A DNA stretch of 64,000 nt from Rhizobium grahamii CCGE 502 (GCF_000298315.2 NZ_AEYE02000021.1:62001-126000), one strand, 5' to 3'. Shown: positions 54,086 to 63,416, numbered from the stretch's first letter. The notes: generated by a model from the sequence alone, not told the origin. Translations and numbers: made by a program.

Positions 54086-55593
54086 GCGAAAATTCCGTGC
54101 AGAAACCACTTCTGGTTTCCGGTCTCGGGGTCGACGCCGTCGCCGCTGCGGAAAATCCATAAGCGCTCGCCGGCATCGTTTTCGACGACGAAGTAGTCAC
54201 GGACTGCCGTAAGCTCGGCGTCGCGTGTCCACCATTCACCGAAGACCCGCTCCGGTCCGTCGGCCCGTTTTACGCGATGTCGCTTGCCGCGCCATGTGAT
54301 GCTCGCCGGGGGGTGGTCAGGGAGAAGGGCAATGGCCTCTATCCGGTCGGGGCGATCGAGCAGCCGGACAGGGCGTGGCCAATGATGAACCCAGGTTTCG
54401 GCGATTTCGGCGGCCGCAGCTGAAATGCGCCGCACACTTCGTTCCGGAACATCGGATGCGACCGGAGCAACACGGTAAACCCGCTGTCCGCGGTTGCCAA
54501 AGATATCGATGAGGGGCGTGATATCCTCGCTTTTGTCCTCCACGAGCGACGACGCGTGCTGCGCCTCCCCGAGGGGCTCTGTGATCACGGCGGCAAGTGT
54601 GAGCTTCTCGATGCCGAAACCCGGATCGATTTTTTCCGTGCGGTCCCTGAAGAGCTTCGTCAACCAGGCTATCTTGCGCGCGGGCTTGGCGGTGCCCGCG
54701 CGGATTGCCTGCCGGGTGCCATCGACCTTCTCGACGATCAAATCTGTCCTGCGGGTTCCAAGCCCCTTGCGCTGCAATTCAGAAACGAGCTGAACGACCA
54801 GGCCGCCGACATACTTGTTAATTGTTTCGGCCGCGCCGATGGGTTCTGCGAAAGCGCGAGAGACTTCGATCCACTCCGGCGCGCGGATCGGTTCGATAGG
54901 TTCCGACAACTGCCCGAACATCTGATCAAGGCGTCGGCCGATTTCCGGGCCGAACCGAAGCGCCAGCGGGGCGCGGGGCGTTGCCGAAAGCTCTCCGATG
55001 GTCTTGAACCCCAGCACGCGAAGGTCGCGCACAATCGACTCGGGTAATCTCAGCAAGGAGATGGGAAGCCGCCCCGTTGCATGGGCGGCTTCGCCTCGTG
55101 GGACGACAACGGTCTCTTTTTTGATCGCACGCGCGCAGGCATGCGCCGCTCCCCAGGTGTCGGCAACAGCAATGCTTGCGGTCAGACCCTTTGCGCGGAA
55201 CTGATTGGCAAGACGCGTAAGCATCGCCGCCTCTCCGCCCTGAAGATGATCGGCGCCTTCCGTGTCGAGTACGATACCGTCCGGCGCATCGACCGCGACG
55301 ATCGGCGAATAGACCGTCAGCGCCCATAAGGTTATCCGCCTGAGTGCGTCGGCATCGGCAGCCGTGTCGGCGTCAATCATGGTTAGTCCGCCAAAGAGCG
55401 CCTGCGCCTTGGCAGCCTGCATGCCGACGCGAACGCCAGCGTTCCTTGCCGAAACGTCGACGGCCGAGACCCATCGCTTTGAGCCACTTCTTTCAATGAT
55501 GGCAATCGGTTGATCAGCCGGAATATCGGGATCGGCGCGACGAATCCGATCGGTTGCCAGATAGGGGAGATATATCGATACGACCCTTGTCAT
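54082..55593 (-). CDS. imuB: ImuB, Y-family-polymerase-like mutagenesis protein
   Basis: A 503-residue protein of the Y-family polymerase fold. The first active-site strand reads [12 protein letters not shown], where active DinB has DMDAFF, so the catalytic carboxylates are lost, as is typical of ImuB, which serves as an adaptor that binds the beta clamp. The long C-terminal region (about 340-503) is unlike DinB. It overlaps imuA by 80 bases and dnaE2 by 4. The ATG at 55593 has GGAG at a normal distance. Confidence 0.92.
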   Translation of the reverse strand: MTRVVSIYLPYLATDRIRRADPDIPADQPIAIIERSGSKRWVSAVDVSARNAGVRVGMQAAKAQALFGGLTMIDADTAADADALRRITLWALTVYSPIVAVDAPDGIVLDTEGADHLQGGEAAMLTRLANQFRAKGLTASIAVADTWGAAHACARAIKKETVVVPRGEAAHATGRLPISLLRLPESIVRDLRVLGFKTIGELSATPRAPLALRFGPEIGRRLDQMFGQLSEPIEPIRAPEWIEVSRAFAEPIGAAETINKYVGGLVVQLVSELQRKGLGTRRTDLIVEKVDGTRQAIRAGTAKPARKIAWLTKLFRDRTEKIDPGFGIEKLTLAAVITEPLGEAQHASSLVEDKSEDITPLIDIFGNRGQRVYRVAPVASDVPERSVRRISAAAAEIAETWVHHWPRPVRLLDRPDRIEAIALLPDHPPASITWRGKRHRVKRADGPERVFGEWWTRDAELTAVRDYFVVENDAGERLWIFRSGDGVDPETGNQKWFLHGIFA

Positions 55594-56266
55594 CGCAGGC
55601 TCCAATTTCAAACTCAGCACACTCGCCCGCCCGCGATCTCATCAATTCAAGCAGCCACCTTGCTCGCCCTACGCCCGGAACGGGCAAATCCTGGCTTGGC
55701 AGCACACTGACCCGCCAGCGGGTCACCGAGGCCGTCGGTTGGCCGAAGTCGTTTGCTTCGGTCTGTCGGCGCCAGCGCCGGACAACGATGCCCATCGTGC
55801 CAGTCTTTTCAGCTGCCAACTGCAGACGCCGCGAAGAGACCATCGGTAGCCGGACCAGTTCTCCGACGACGGCGCCCAGACCACCATAACCAAGCGCCTC
55901 CTCCATGGACGAAAGGACATCCTCCTCCTTATCCCCTTCGACGAAGATCACCCGGTTGGGGTGAAGACCCGCCTGAGCCAGCGCCGGAAAGAAGAGGTCC
56001 GGCCGCGTTAAGCACCAGACAATCGTTCCTCGGGTTCGCGCGGCGATCCCCGCTGCAAACAGGGCGGCGGCCGCTCCATCGACAGCCCCGGCTCCGCCGC
56101 CGGAAAACTCGTGTAGCGCGCCATATGCAAGACCCCCACCAGGCAGGATCTGATCGATTTCGGGTACGCCGAACGGGAGTCCGCCAACCCGCTTGGCCAC
56201 CCCCCCTTCCAAGGCGGAGATCCGTTCGCGCAAATCTGCGAGAATGTCCTCGCGAGCAGCCGACAT
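55514..56266 (-). CDS. imuA: ImuA, RecA-like mutagenesis protein
   Basis: A 250-residue RecA/SulA-like protein, first gene of the imuA-imuB-dnaE2 cassette. Seen are PFGVPEIDQILPGGGLAYGA near 32-51, with a degenerate P-loop region, and ARTRGTIVWCLTRPDLFFPA near 75-94. The ATG at 56266 is preferred to 56311: it has GAAGGA upstream, and 56311 lies only 18 bases from the LexA box with no ribosome site. It acts with ImuB and DnaE2 in damage-induced mutagenesis. Confidence 0.9.
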   Translation of the reverse strand: MSAAREDILADLRERISALEGGVAKRVGGLPFGVPEIDQILPGGGLAYGALHEFSGGGAGAVDGAAAALFAAGIAARTRGTIVWCLTRPDLFFPALAQAGLHPNRVIFVEGDKEEDVLSSMEEALGYGGLGAVVGELVRLPMVSSRRLQLAAEKTGTMGIVVRRWRRQTEANDFGQPTASVTRWRVSVLPSQDLPVPGVGRARWLLELMRSRAGECAEFEIGACDDKGRIDISPLSGNRSDSSRRSRYSG

Positions 56267-56956
56267 CGTTGGCGAATCCTTCAGAAATCGCATTAAAAGG
56301 GACGACATCATGTCGTTTATAACGGTAATGTTCTTCTTCTGTTCCTTTCCGTCAACGGCGTCAAGATGCCGGGAAACAGGAAATTATTCCTCGATTTTGG
56401 AGGTCAGAGGGATTCGGCTGTTGAATCAATTTCCTAGGGGCCAGCGCCGTTTCTGAAGCAGCGAAAAAAATTCAACCGTCGTCCAACACCGATCCGTCCT
56501 GTCCCAGATGGTCTCGTATTGGTGTCAGCTGCTTAGGCACATCGGCGCCCGAGGAAAGCGACAGGGATGGCGAACGCGGCGATTTTCCAGTTTCTCGCTG
56601 CGGCCAACGAAACGGCGCCCCACCTATCCGGCATCCGCCTCACCCGACTAAGAGGACGCGACACGCATAAAGATGGCATTGGGCGCCGGACAGCATCAGA
56701 ACCTGCGACGGTGACGCGGTTCGAATGTGCGTCGTTTCCGACGAGATCGAGCGATTTCCCGACGCGCATCGTCGCCGTGCCGGAACCGTCGTGTCGGCGG
56801 ATCAACCAAGCCAGCCCTGCGATGGATGGCTCGTCGACAGGATTGGCAACAAACACTGTCGCTCCGGAAACTCAACCCGAAGGCGATTTATGATGAACGT
56901 CGTTCAGCTTGGTGCGGTCGCGCTGCTAGAGCCTCGAGTGGGGTCAGCGGATGGCT
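56267..56956. other. upstream region of the SOS cassette, no supported gene
   Basis: About 690 bases holding the LexA box (56330-56344) and otherwise only weak frames on both strands (56533-56856 -, 56567-56893 +) that mirror each other and have Arg/Ser-rich, random-looking products. Confidence 0.45.
56330..56344 (-). promoter_or_regulatory. alphaproteobacterial SOS (LexA) box of imuA-imuB-dnaE2
   Basis: A GTTC direct repeat with a 7-base spacer (TTCTTCT), the LexA operator of alphaproteobacteria, 63 bases before the imuA ATG at 56266. Confidence 0.85.
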
Positions 56957-57181
56957 TTAGGCATTCGCGTCTTCCACGGTTTCGATACTAATGAAACCAT
57001 CAGCCCCAAGGGGCAGGCTCTTGCCGTCCTTCAGCAACGCCCAGTCGCGCTTGAGGACGCCGCGATCCTCGAAAGCGAGAATGCCGGTGGCGCGCTCGAC
57101 GGCGTCGGTCATAGTCTTAAATCGCTCGCAGATCGTTATCCCCTCGCTGGGAACGATAACCGTCACGCAGTAGAATATCAT
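56957..57181 (-). CDS. small hypothetical protein
   Basis: A 74-residue protein with a strand-rich start (MIFYCVTVIVPSEGITICER), a helix FKTMTDAVERATGIL and a C-terminal strand region GADGFISIETVED. The composition is clearly protein-like and resembles rhizobial small proteins of unknown function. The ATG at 57181 has no strong ribosome site. Confidence 0.5.
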   Translation of the reverse strand: MIFYCVTVIVPSEGITICERFKTMTDAVERATGILAFEDRGVLKRDWALLKDGKSLPLGADGFISIETVEDANA

Positions 57182-58018
57182 CGTTTAATCTATCGAATCT
57201 GTGACTGCGCAAACCAGGGCGCCGGACGCAGGGATATTCGTGAAGAAGCCGGATGACATCATCCATGCCATTCCGCTGGCCCATCTAGATGTTCCACTTG
57301 GTCTTTGCAATCTTTGATCCGCCTCTTGAGCCTGGCTTTGAGCCTGCGATGTGTTGCTTTAGGTCGCCGCGCGAGCGGCATAAGTCTTCAGATTGCCCAA
57401 CGCCTTTTCGGAATCGGTTGCGGAGCGTCAGCGGCGGCCTGATGCCGTGATCGACGGCGATTTTCTCGATCACGCTCGGCGCGGCCGCTGTCATCAGTTC
57501 GAACTGAGATCGCTCGGCCGTTTGCCCTTCGTGCCACCTCCAGAGGCGTTGGCTCTGTTTGAGTCCCGGACCGTTCCATGCCGCAGAGATAGCTCGTTAG
57601 CCAATCCTTTGTTTGCTTGGGGATGCCAATTGCTTGCGTTTGGCTGCCAGGCTTTCCCCGCAAGTAGGCTCACAGGTAGGCTCACCCACGTGCCCGGTGG
57701 GCGGTCTCTCGGTGCCGCGATAGTCACTCTGTGTCCGAAAGTTCGTCATCGAGAACATCGACCATCATGTCGACCCGTTTAGCCATCGCCCAGCATTAGG
57801 TGCTGGCAGTAATCTGCACCCTAACCTCTCGCTTGTGCCTTCAGGATACCCTTGATGCGTTCCACCTTGGTCTTATACGCCATGCGCAAAATGGTATTCA
57901 GAGAGAGCCCCGCATGATCATCGTACTATCAGCAAGGGGACGGTGGCTGCGTTCAGCTCTGAAGAAATACTGAAGGGATGAATAACGAAAGCACATTATC
58001 CGACTTAAGTCTTAGCCC
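57182..58018. other. gene-poor region with a 14-base palindrome
   Basis: About 840 bases with frames on both strands (57393-57782 +, 57388-57663 -, 57494-57727 -) that overlap one another and look random. A perfect palindrome TCAGTTCGAACTGA lies at 57494-57507. It could include decayed genes or a decayed insertion sequence, but I cannot show this. Confidence 0.4.
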
Positions 58019-58043
58019 GGAACCTAACTCACATTACGCCGTT
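58019..58043 (+). promoter_or_regulatory. EcfG/RpoE2-type promoter upstream of the NarX-type kinase
   Basis: GGAAC at 58019-58023 and GTT at 58041-58043 with a 17-base spacer. It lies 272 bases before the ATG at 58315 and 149 before the in-frame ATG at 58192, so the leader is long or the start is the upstream one. Confidence 0.5.
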
Positions 58044-58314
58044 TCTCGGAAATTCGGTAAGGGGCGCCGTTAGGGAGACAGACGTCTTGCGGGACAAACA
58101 GCAAAATCGAATGGCCTACTCAGGTCGGAACGTGCTTCTTTCAGCTTGGATTGTACTCCCGGCCCGGCTGCTCTATGTGTGTGGCTAGACAATGTCCGGG
58201 ATGCAAGCGAGCTTTCGGGAGGCATTGCAGGCGCCCGTTTCATCGATACTACACAGTAAGACTCATGCCCCATCTCTACGACCTCAAGCAGCTACCCTTC
58301 CCGTCAGGTCAGCG

Positions 58315-59703
58315 ATGAACTGGCTTGGCCGCTGGAACCGCCAGACCCTCGCCTCGCAATTTTTTCTCGCAGGGGGGATCGTTTCCGCCATTGCCATGGT
58401 CCTTGTTGGAATGTTGGTGACTCACCTTATCCAAGGGGCCGTAATCCATAATGCAGGCGCCACAACCGCACTCTACGTGGATAGTGTGGTCGCCCCGCTG
58501 TTGCCCGACATGCAGAAGGAAGGCTTGCTTGACGATGCCACGGCTCGCGCCCTCGATGAGACCCTGGGACAAGGGGCACTGGGTCGCAGGCTGGTCTCTT
58601 TCAAGTTGTGGCGTCGGGATGGCACCATCCTCTATTCCAACGAAAAAGCCCTGGCTGGGAAAAGCTTTCCGGTTAATGACAAGTTACGCGAAGCCTTCTC
58701 CGGCACTCTCGTTGCTCGATATGAATTTCCGAATGATCTGGAAAGCGCAAAGGAGCGGGACTACGGCAGGCCGCTCATGGAAATTTACAATCCTGTCCTT
58801 CAACCGTGGTCGGGAGAGGCCGTTGCAGTTCTAGAGTTCTATGAAAGCGCCGAGGGACTTGAGGAGAGCCTGGCGCAGGCGCGATTGGGAAGCTGGCTTG
58901 CGGTCGCTGGTGTCATAGCCGTTTTCTTCCTGGCCCTTTCCGCATTGGTCTTTCGGGGCAGCCGCATCATTGAAGCACAACGCATGGCACTCGGGGCGCG
59001 CGTGGACGAGCTTTCCGTGCTGCTTGGCGAAAACCGTGGTCTGCAGCGACGGCTGCAGAAATCGTCCCAACGGGCAGCAGCTTTGAATGAAACATACCTG
59101 CGCAGCATCGGCGCGGATCTTCACGACGGCCCCGCCCAGCACATTGCTTACGCATCGCTACGACTGGACAGCGAGCTCCTCATCAATCCAATGACAACCC
59201 CTGAAGCCCGTAACGAAGAACTGTCATGGATTCGTTCAAGTCTTGCAGAGGCGATCTCAGAAATCCGCAGTATCTGCAAAGGGCTCGTCCTGCCGGAGAT
59301 CGAAAACGCGTCGATCAGGGAAATCGTCAACCGTGTTGTCGAGGCTCATCAAAACAAGACCGACACTCTCGTGGAACTTACCATTGAAGATGATGATCCT
59401 GATCTCGCCCCGGCTGTAAAAATCTGCATCTATCGTTTCATCCAGGAAGCACTCAATAACGCCTACCGGCATGGCGGTGGCGTTCAGCAAGCTGTCAAGG
59501 CCATATCACATCATGGAAATGTCCGCATCGAAGTCCGCGACAAAGGCGAGGGATTCGATCCGAATGAAATCAGGCCGTCGAGCCTTGGCCTCGTCGGCCT
59601 CAGAGAACGCATCGACAGCCTCGGAGGCGTTTTCGAGGTTCAGTCCGGTCCTGATGGCACGACTTTGACCATGAGCTTTGAACCAATGGAGGCAGAAGAC
59701 TAG
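58315..59703 (+). CDS. NarX/LiaS-type sensor histidine kinase (HisKA_3)
   Basis: A 462-residue membrane sensor kinase. Two membrane helices (about 18-43 and 195-217) enclose a periplasmic sensing region of some 150 residues, followed by a coiled coil and a HisKA_3 domain with phospho-His270 in GADLHDGPAQH, then an HATPase (FIQEALNNAYRHG near 380, DKGEGFDPNE near 412, SLGLVGLRERI near 424). An in-frame ATG at 58192 would add 41 residues; 58315 is preferred because AGGT precedes it and the extension looks unstructured. Two bases separate its stop from the response regulator start. Confidence 0.9.
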   Translation: MNWLGRWNRQTLASQFFLAGGIVSAIAMVLVGMLVTHLIQGAVIHNAGATTALYVDSVVAPLLPDMQKEGLLDDATARALDETLGQGALGRRLVSFKLWRRDGTILYSNEKALAGKSFPVNDKLREAFSGTLVARYEFPNDLESAKERDYGRPLMEIYNPVLQPWSGEAVAVLEFYESAEGLEESLAQARLGSWLAVAGVIAVFFLALSALVFRGSRIIEAQRMALGARVDELSVLLGENRGLQRRLQKSSQRAAALNETYLRSIGADLHDGPAQHIAYASLRLDSELLINPMTTPEARNEELSWIRSSLAEAISEIRSICKGLVLPEIENASIREIVNRVVEAHQNKTDTLVELTIEDDDPDLAPAVKICIYRFIQEALNNAYRHGGGVQQAVKAISHHGNVRIEVRDKGEGFDPNEIRPSSLGLVGLRERIDSLGGVFEVQSGPDGTTLTMSFEPMEAED

Positions 59704-59704
59704 C

Positions 59705-60331
59705 ATGGCATCGACTCGTATTGGCGTTATCGACGATCATCCGCTCTTTCGTGAGGGTGTCGTGCGAAGCCTGTCCGAAAACAAAGACTTCATTGTCGTC
59801 GGCGAGGGCGCAAGTGGTGAGGACGCATGTCGGATCGCCCGGGACCTGAACCCCGATATCCTGCTTCTTGATGTTTCGATGCCTGGCAACGGCCTGTCCG
59901 CTATCGCAAACGTTCGGCATATCAGCCCGTCGACAAAGGTCATCATGCTGACGGCATCTGAAGAGGTTGAAAGCTTGGTTGCTGCCCTGCGTCAGGGTGC
60001 TCTCGGCTATGTTCTGAAGGGCGTGGGTGCGAGGGGATTGATTGATGCCATCGCTACTGTTCTTCGAGGGTCACGATGCGTAAGCCCTTCAATGTCTGCA
60101 AAGATTATGGAGAGAACCCTGCACCACGATCGCTCGGCCGAAACTCTGCTGACGCCACGCGAAATCGAGATTGTCGATCTTGTCTCATTAGGCCTGTCAA
60201 ACAAGCGGATTGGTCTGAAGCTCGACTTGCAGGAGAAAACGGTAAAGCATCATATGACCCAGATCCTGACCAAGCTTGGTGTTACGAACAGGACGGAGGC
60301 CGCCATGCGATGGCGAGACAGGTTAGCGTAG
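59705..60331 (+). CDS. NarL/LuxR-type response regulator
   Basis: A 208-residue two-domain regulator. The receiver (1-118) has the acidic pair in IDDHPLF, phospho-Asp56 (LLLDVSMPG) and the conserved Lys near 105. The C-terminal LuxR-type helix-turn-helix (about 140-205) reads LTPREIEIVDLVSLGLSNKR and EKTVKHHMTQILTKLGV. It is the cognate partner of the upstream kinase. Its 3' end overlaps the convergent Gly/Asn-rich gene by 9 bases. Confidence 0.93.
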   Translation: MASTRIGVIDDHPLFREGVVRSLSENKDFIVVGEGASGEDACRIARDLNPDILLLDVSMPGNGLSAIANVRHISPSTKVIMLTASEEVESLVAALRQGALGYVLKGVGARGLIDAIATVLRGSRCVSPSMSAKIMERTLHHDRSAETLLTPREIEIVDLVSLGLSNKRIGLKLDLQEKTVKHHMTQILTKLGVTNRTEAAMRWRDRLA

Positions 60332-60817
60332 GATACTAATAAGCCGACGCGCGTCCTCCGCGGTCGCACTTCGACTGATGATTGTCCGTCCCTTCCCATC
60401 CTTCATAATGTAGCGTCCCTTGCGAAGGGTTTCCGTGATTCCGTTGGCGTGGCGAACATTTATCGAGCCATCGCGACCTTCGCTCGATTGCGTAACTGAA
60501 CCTGTCGATCCGCTGGAAGTTGAACTCGAGCTGCCGTTTCCCGTGCTGCTGGAACCGCTGCTATTGCCGCTGCCCCCGCCATTACCGTTACCATTGCCGT
60601 TCTTGCTACCGCCGGAATTGCCATTTCCGTTCCCGTTTCCCCCACCGTTCCCATTTCCGTTTCCGCCGCCGTTGCCGTTTCCACCGCCATTGCCGTTGCC
60701 ATTGCCATTTCCGCCCCCATTGCCATTTCCATTGTCTTTCGCAAAGGCCGAAAACGGGAGAGCGACCACAGCGGTGCCGGCAACAAGCTTCAATAAAGCG
60801 CGTTTGGAAACAGTCAT
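60323..60817 (-). CDS. exported Gly/Asn-rich low-complexity protein
   Basis: A 164-residue protein with a signal peptide (about 1-26, ending PFSAFAKD), a Gly/Asn repeat region (about 28-84, mostly GNGNG and GGGNG units), a Ser/Gly/Thr linker (84-112) and a conserved-looking C-terminal module of about 45 residues (HANGITETLRKGRYIMKDGK). The ATG at 60817 follows GAGGAG. It may be a flexible surface or matrix-associated protein whose C-terminal module is the functional part. It converges on and overlaps the response regulator gene. Confidence 0.75.
   Translation of the reverse strand: MTVSKRALLKLVAGTAVVALPFSAFAKDNGNGNGGGNGNGNGNGGGNGNGGGNGNGNGGGNGNGNGNSGGSKNGNGNGNGGGSGNSSGSSSTGNGSSSSTSSGSTGSVTQSSEGRDGSINVRHANGITETLRKGRYIMKDGKGRTIISRSATAEDARRLISILR
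60566..60736. repeat. in-frame Gly/Asn codon repeat
   Basis: Short tandem 6- to 9-base units coding Gly-Asn and Gly-Gly-Asn inside the exported protein gene. They are prone to slippage and so to length variation between strains. Confidence 0.7.
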
Positions 60818-61056
60818 GGCACTCCTCATTGCGAGATCAGCTACGCAAGTCAATACGCGTCAGATCATTGTATTGTTTCCAAAGAGGCCCGGCATCAGAC
60901 CTATGGTAGCGGCGATGCAAGACTTTGGTCCCATTTTGCGAGCTTTTCATGAACCGCGGTGGGTATGTCCACCACCGCCTGATCAAAAAGCAATGCGGCT
61001 GAGAATAGCACCGCGATGCTCTCTTCTACTGTAACCGCACATTTTCGTCATCGCAT

Positions 61057-61081
61057 GGAACTGGCTTATTCCAGGATCGTT
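61057..61081 (+). promoter_or_regulatory. EcfG/RpoE2-type promoter of the DUF2934 gene
   Basis: GGAAC at 61057-61061 and GTT at 61079-61081 with a 17-base spacer, 30 bases before the ATG at 61111. Confidence 0.65.
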
Positions 61082-61110
61082 ACGTCTACCCGCGAAAAGG
61101 AAGCTTTGCC

Positions 61111-61353
61111 ATGAACGAGCAAGAACAGCGACGGCGCCAGCGCGCATACCAGATTTGGGAAGATGAGGGCCGTCCCGAGGGCCAACATCTCGATCATTGG
61201 GCGCGGGCGGAAGACCAGCATGAGGCTACAGAAGAGCAGGCTGCTGAAGTTACAGAAGCCAACCGGACCGCCAAAAAACAGTTCAACGATGGAGACACCA
61301 CGAAGGAGTCCGCCATGGATATCCAACCTCCGTCGATGACGAGTGCGGACTGA
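61111..61353 (+). CDS. DUF2934 small protein
   Basis: An 80-residue protein whose first 35 residues match DUF2934 (RRQRAYQIWEDEGRPEGQHL, then DHWARAE). The rest is a charged, probably disordered tail. The function is unknown; DUF2934 proteins are common in rhizobia. Confidence 0.8.
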   Translation: MNEQEQRRRQRAYQIWEDEGRPEGQHLDHWARAEDQHEATEEQAAEVTEANRTAKKQFNDGDTTKESAMDIQPPSMTSAD

Positions 61354-61546
61354 AACATCCGTCTCTCTGTTTGAGGCAAGAACCAGCACGTTGCGTGCCT
61401 CCAGGTGCAATCTGGGCCCACCCCGCGACTAATGCTTCCGCGCACCAGAGTGTTCGCCCATAGCGGACACCTATCTTCGATTGCAGACCCCGGTCGCATT
61501 CGGCTAAAAATCGCTTACAGCGCGACATGATTCTCCGGGGCGGGCC

Positions 61547-62701
61547 ATGCACATCCAGCCGCAACAGCGGATTTATATCTGCTTCTTCCTGTTTGCGGTC
61601 TCGATAGGAGCGACTTTGTCTCGCTTGCCCGACCTCCAGGATTTCCTGCAGATCGACAAGTGGGAATTGGGTCTCACCTTGATCTGCGCCGCGATAGGCG
61701 CTCTCTTGTCGTTGACGTTCTCCTCCCCGCTCGTCGCCCGCCTTGGTGCGCGCACCACGGCATTCATAACGGTTCTCGGAACCTCGGCTCTCTTGGCACT
61801 CGTGCCATGGATGACTGCAGCACCGTTTGTTTTCGGCCTTCTCTTCCTTGAAGGATTGTTACCCGGCGCACTCGAGATAAACTTGAACGTCGAGATCGAT
61901 CGCATAGAGGCTCAGCTGGGCCGTGGGGTTATGAACAGGGCACATGGTTTCTGGAGCCTTGGCTTCTTCGTCACTGCCCTCGTCTCGGCAGCCGTCCGCC
62001 AGGCGGGAATTTCGATGCAGCTTCATCTCGCGCTGACGTTCACTTTCGTCCTTGTCGCTGGCGCGGCTGTCATCGGAGGAATGCGCAATGCCCCGGCCCG
62101 ACCAAACCTGGAACATGTTGATACTGGGCATATCGCTCTGCCCACGGCAGGGCTGATGCCACTATGCGCGATCGGAATTGCTGCCTTTCTTGTCGAGGGC
62201 GCAGGCATCGACTGGTCGGCAATTTACATGCGGGATGTTTTCCACTCCGAACCATTTATCGGAGGGCTGGGGCTCACCATGTTCACGTTCTTCATGGCTC
62301 TGGCACGGTTATTTGCGGATCCCTTTGTCGATCGCTTCGGCTCACGCCCCGTTGCCATTATCCTACTTCTTATATCTGGGGCGGGCCTCTGTGCTGTTTC
62401 TCTGGCGCCCCACGAGAATATCGCTCTGTTCGGGTTCGCACTGATGGGCGTCGGATGCAGTGCGGTCTATCCGCTAGCTGTCTCGGCAGCCGCTCAACGG
62501 GTAGACAGGGCAGCCCACGTCAACGTCGCGGCCCTGGGTCAGATGGCATTCGTGGTGTTTTTCCTGGCCCCGCCTCTCCTCGGCTTTGTCGCTGAATACG
62601 CTGGCATCCGTACCTCGTATTTCGTTTGTCTGCCGATCATCCTGACTGCGCTACTATGCGTCCGCTCCCTCTCCTTTCAACAGAAAGTCCTCACTGCGTA
62701 G
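61547..62701 (+). CDS. MFS transporter (YbjJ/sugar-type)
   Basis: A 384-residue permease with about twelve membrane helices, beginning FFLFAVSIGATLSRLPDLQD. The loop after TM2 is LVARLGARTTAF, and there is a conserved Asn/Glu stretch near TM4 (EGLLPGALEINLNVEIDRIE). It resembles MFS proteins of the FucP/YbjJ group that may carry sugars or small acids. The ATG at 61547 begins a short cytoplasmic N-terminus. It stands alone. Confidence 0.88.
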   Translation: MHIQPQQRIYICFFLFAVSIGATLSRLPDLQDFLQIDKWELGLTLICAAIGALLSLTFSSPLVARLGARTTAFITVLGTSALLALVPWMTAAPFVFGLLFLEGLLPGALEINLNVEIDRIEAQLGRGVMNRAHGFWSLGFFVTALVSAAVRQAGISMQLHLALTFTFVLVAGAAVIGGMRNAPARPNLEHVDTGHIALPTAGLMPLCAIGIAAFLVEGAGIDWSAIYMRDVFHSEPFIGGLGLTMFTFFMALARLFADPFVDRFGSRPVAIILLLISGAGLCAVSLAPHENIALFGFALMGVGCSAVYPLAVSAAAQRVDRAAHVNVAALGQMAFVVFFLAPPLLGFVAEYAGIRTSYFVCLPIILTALLCVRSLSFQQKVLTA

Positions 62702-62751
62702 ATGTTCGCAGGCTTTGCCTAGCGCGTCCCGATATTGCTCCACCCGCGTCG

Positions 62752-62776
62752 GGAACAAAGTCGACACTGGTCGATT
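62752..62776 (+). promoter_or_regulatory. near-match EcfG-type promoter of the 149-residue protein
   Basis: GGAAC at 62752-62756 and ATT at 62774-62776 with a 17-base spacer, 31 bases before the ATG at 62807. It matches the looser RpoE2 consensus GGAAC-N18-TT. Confidence 0.4.
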
Positions 62777-62806
62777 GCTCATGTCTATCACGAAGGAGAT
62801 GCAGAC

Positions 62807-63256
62807 ATGTCCAATGTTGTTAGAACCGGCGAAGATGGCGTCAACAACGCGACCAGCTCCACGACTTTCGGGCAATCCGTGGAGAGCCAGGCCCAAATGC
62901 GGGATGCTAAAGCTCAAAGCGCGTCCGATCTTGCTGGGCCGCTAAACATCTACCGCCTGGAACCGCTCGCGGCGCCTGATGACCCGCGGTGGAATAATGC
63001 TACAAATCACGGTGTGGTTGTCGTTGCCGCGCGGACTTCAGGCGATGCGCGCATCGTCGCCGCCAGTCGAGAGCTGGATTTCATGGAAATAGACGCTGCG
63101 CCTGCAGAGGACGTGACAACTGCTAATGCAAGCGCCTTTCGTGATGACAAGCTCTACACCGTGATCGAAATTGATCGCAACCGCGCCGATCTAACGAGGG
63201 GAGTGATTTCTGGCGAGATTTCTGTCAACACGATTCTCCCCATGCAGGTCGACTAG
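62807..63256 (+). CDS. hypothetical protein, 149 residues
   Basis: A soluble acidic protein of no recognised family. The N-terminal 45 residues are Ser/Asn/Ala-rich and probably disordered; the body has alternating strands and helices (GVVVVAARTSGDARIVAASR, ELDFMEIDAAPAED, YTVIEIDRNRADLTRG). GGAG precedes the ATG at 62807 by 7 bases. It may be stress-induced, given the near-match promoter. Confidence 0.62.
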   Translation: MSNVVRTGEDGVNNATSSTTFGQSVESQAQMRDAKAQSASDLAGPLNIYRLEPLAAPDDPRWNNATNHGVVVVAARTSGDARIVAASRELDFMEIDAAPAEDVTTANASAFRDDKLYTVIEIDRNRADLTRGVISGEISVNTILPMQVD

Positions 63257-63360
63257 ATACCCGGGAAGGCAAGGCAGGACGGTTGGATGCACCGTTCCTG
63301 CACCTTCAGAAACAAAGCACGTCATCACGGCATCCCGGAAAGCCAGCCGGACACGAGCGT

Positions 63361-63385
63361 GGAACAAAGGGACGAAACATGTGTT
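63361..63385 (+). promoter_or_regulatory. EcfG/RpoE2-type promoter of glgX
   Basis: GGAAC at 63361-63365 and GTT at 63383-63385 with a 17-base spacer, 32 bases before the glgX ATG at 63417. Confidence 0.65.
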
Positions 63386-63416
63386 CCTATCGCGCTGACC
63401 ACATCCGGGGACATTC

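Noticed and set aside
57285-57782. Possible insertion-sequence remnant
   Set aside because: Frames on both strands are disordered and I recognise no transposase motif or inverted repeats.
60566-60736. CRISPR-like repeated DNA
   Set aside because: The units are 6-9 bases without spacers and lie in frame within a coding sequence.
60420-61034. + strand Pro/Leu-rich frame
   Set aside because: Mirror of the Gly/Asn repeat on the other strand, which has a signal peptide and a strong ribosome site.
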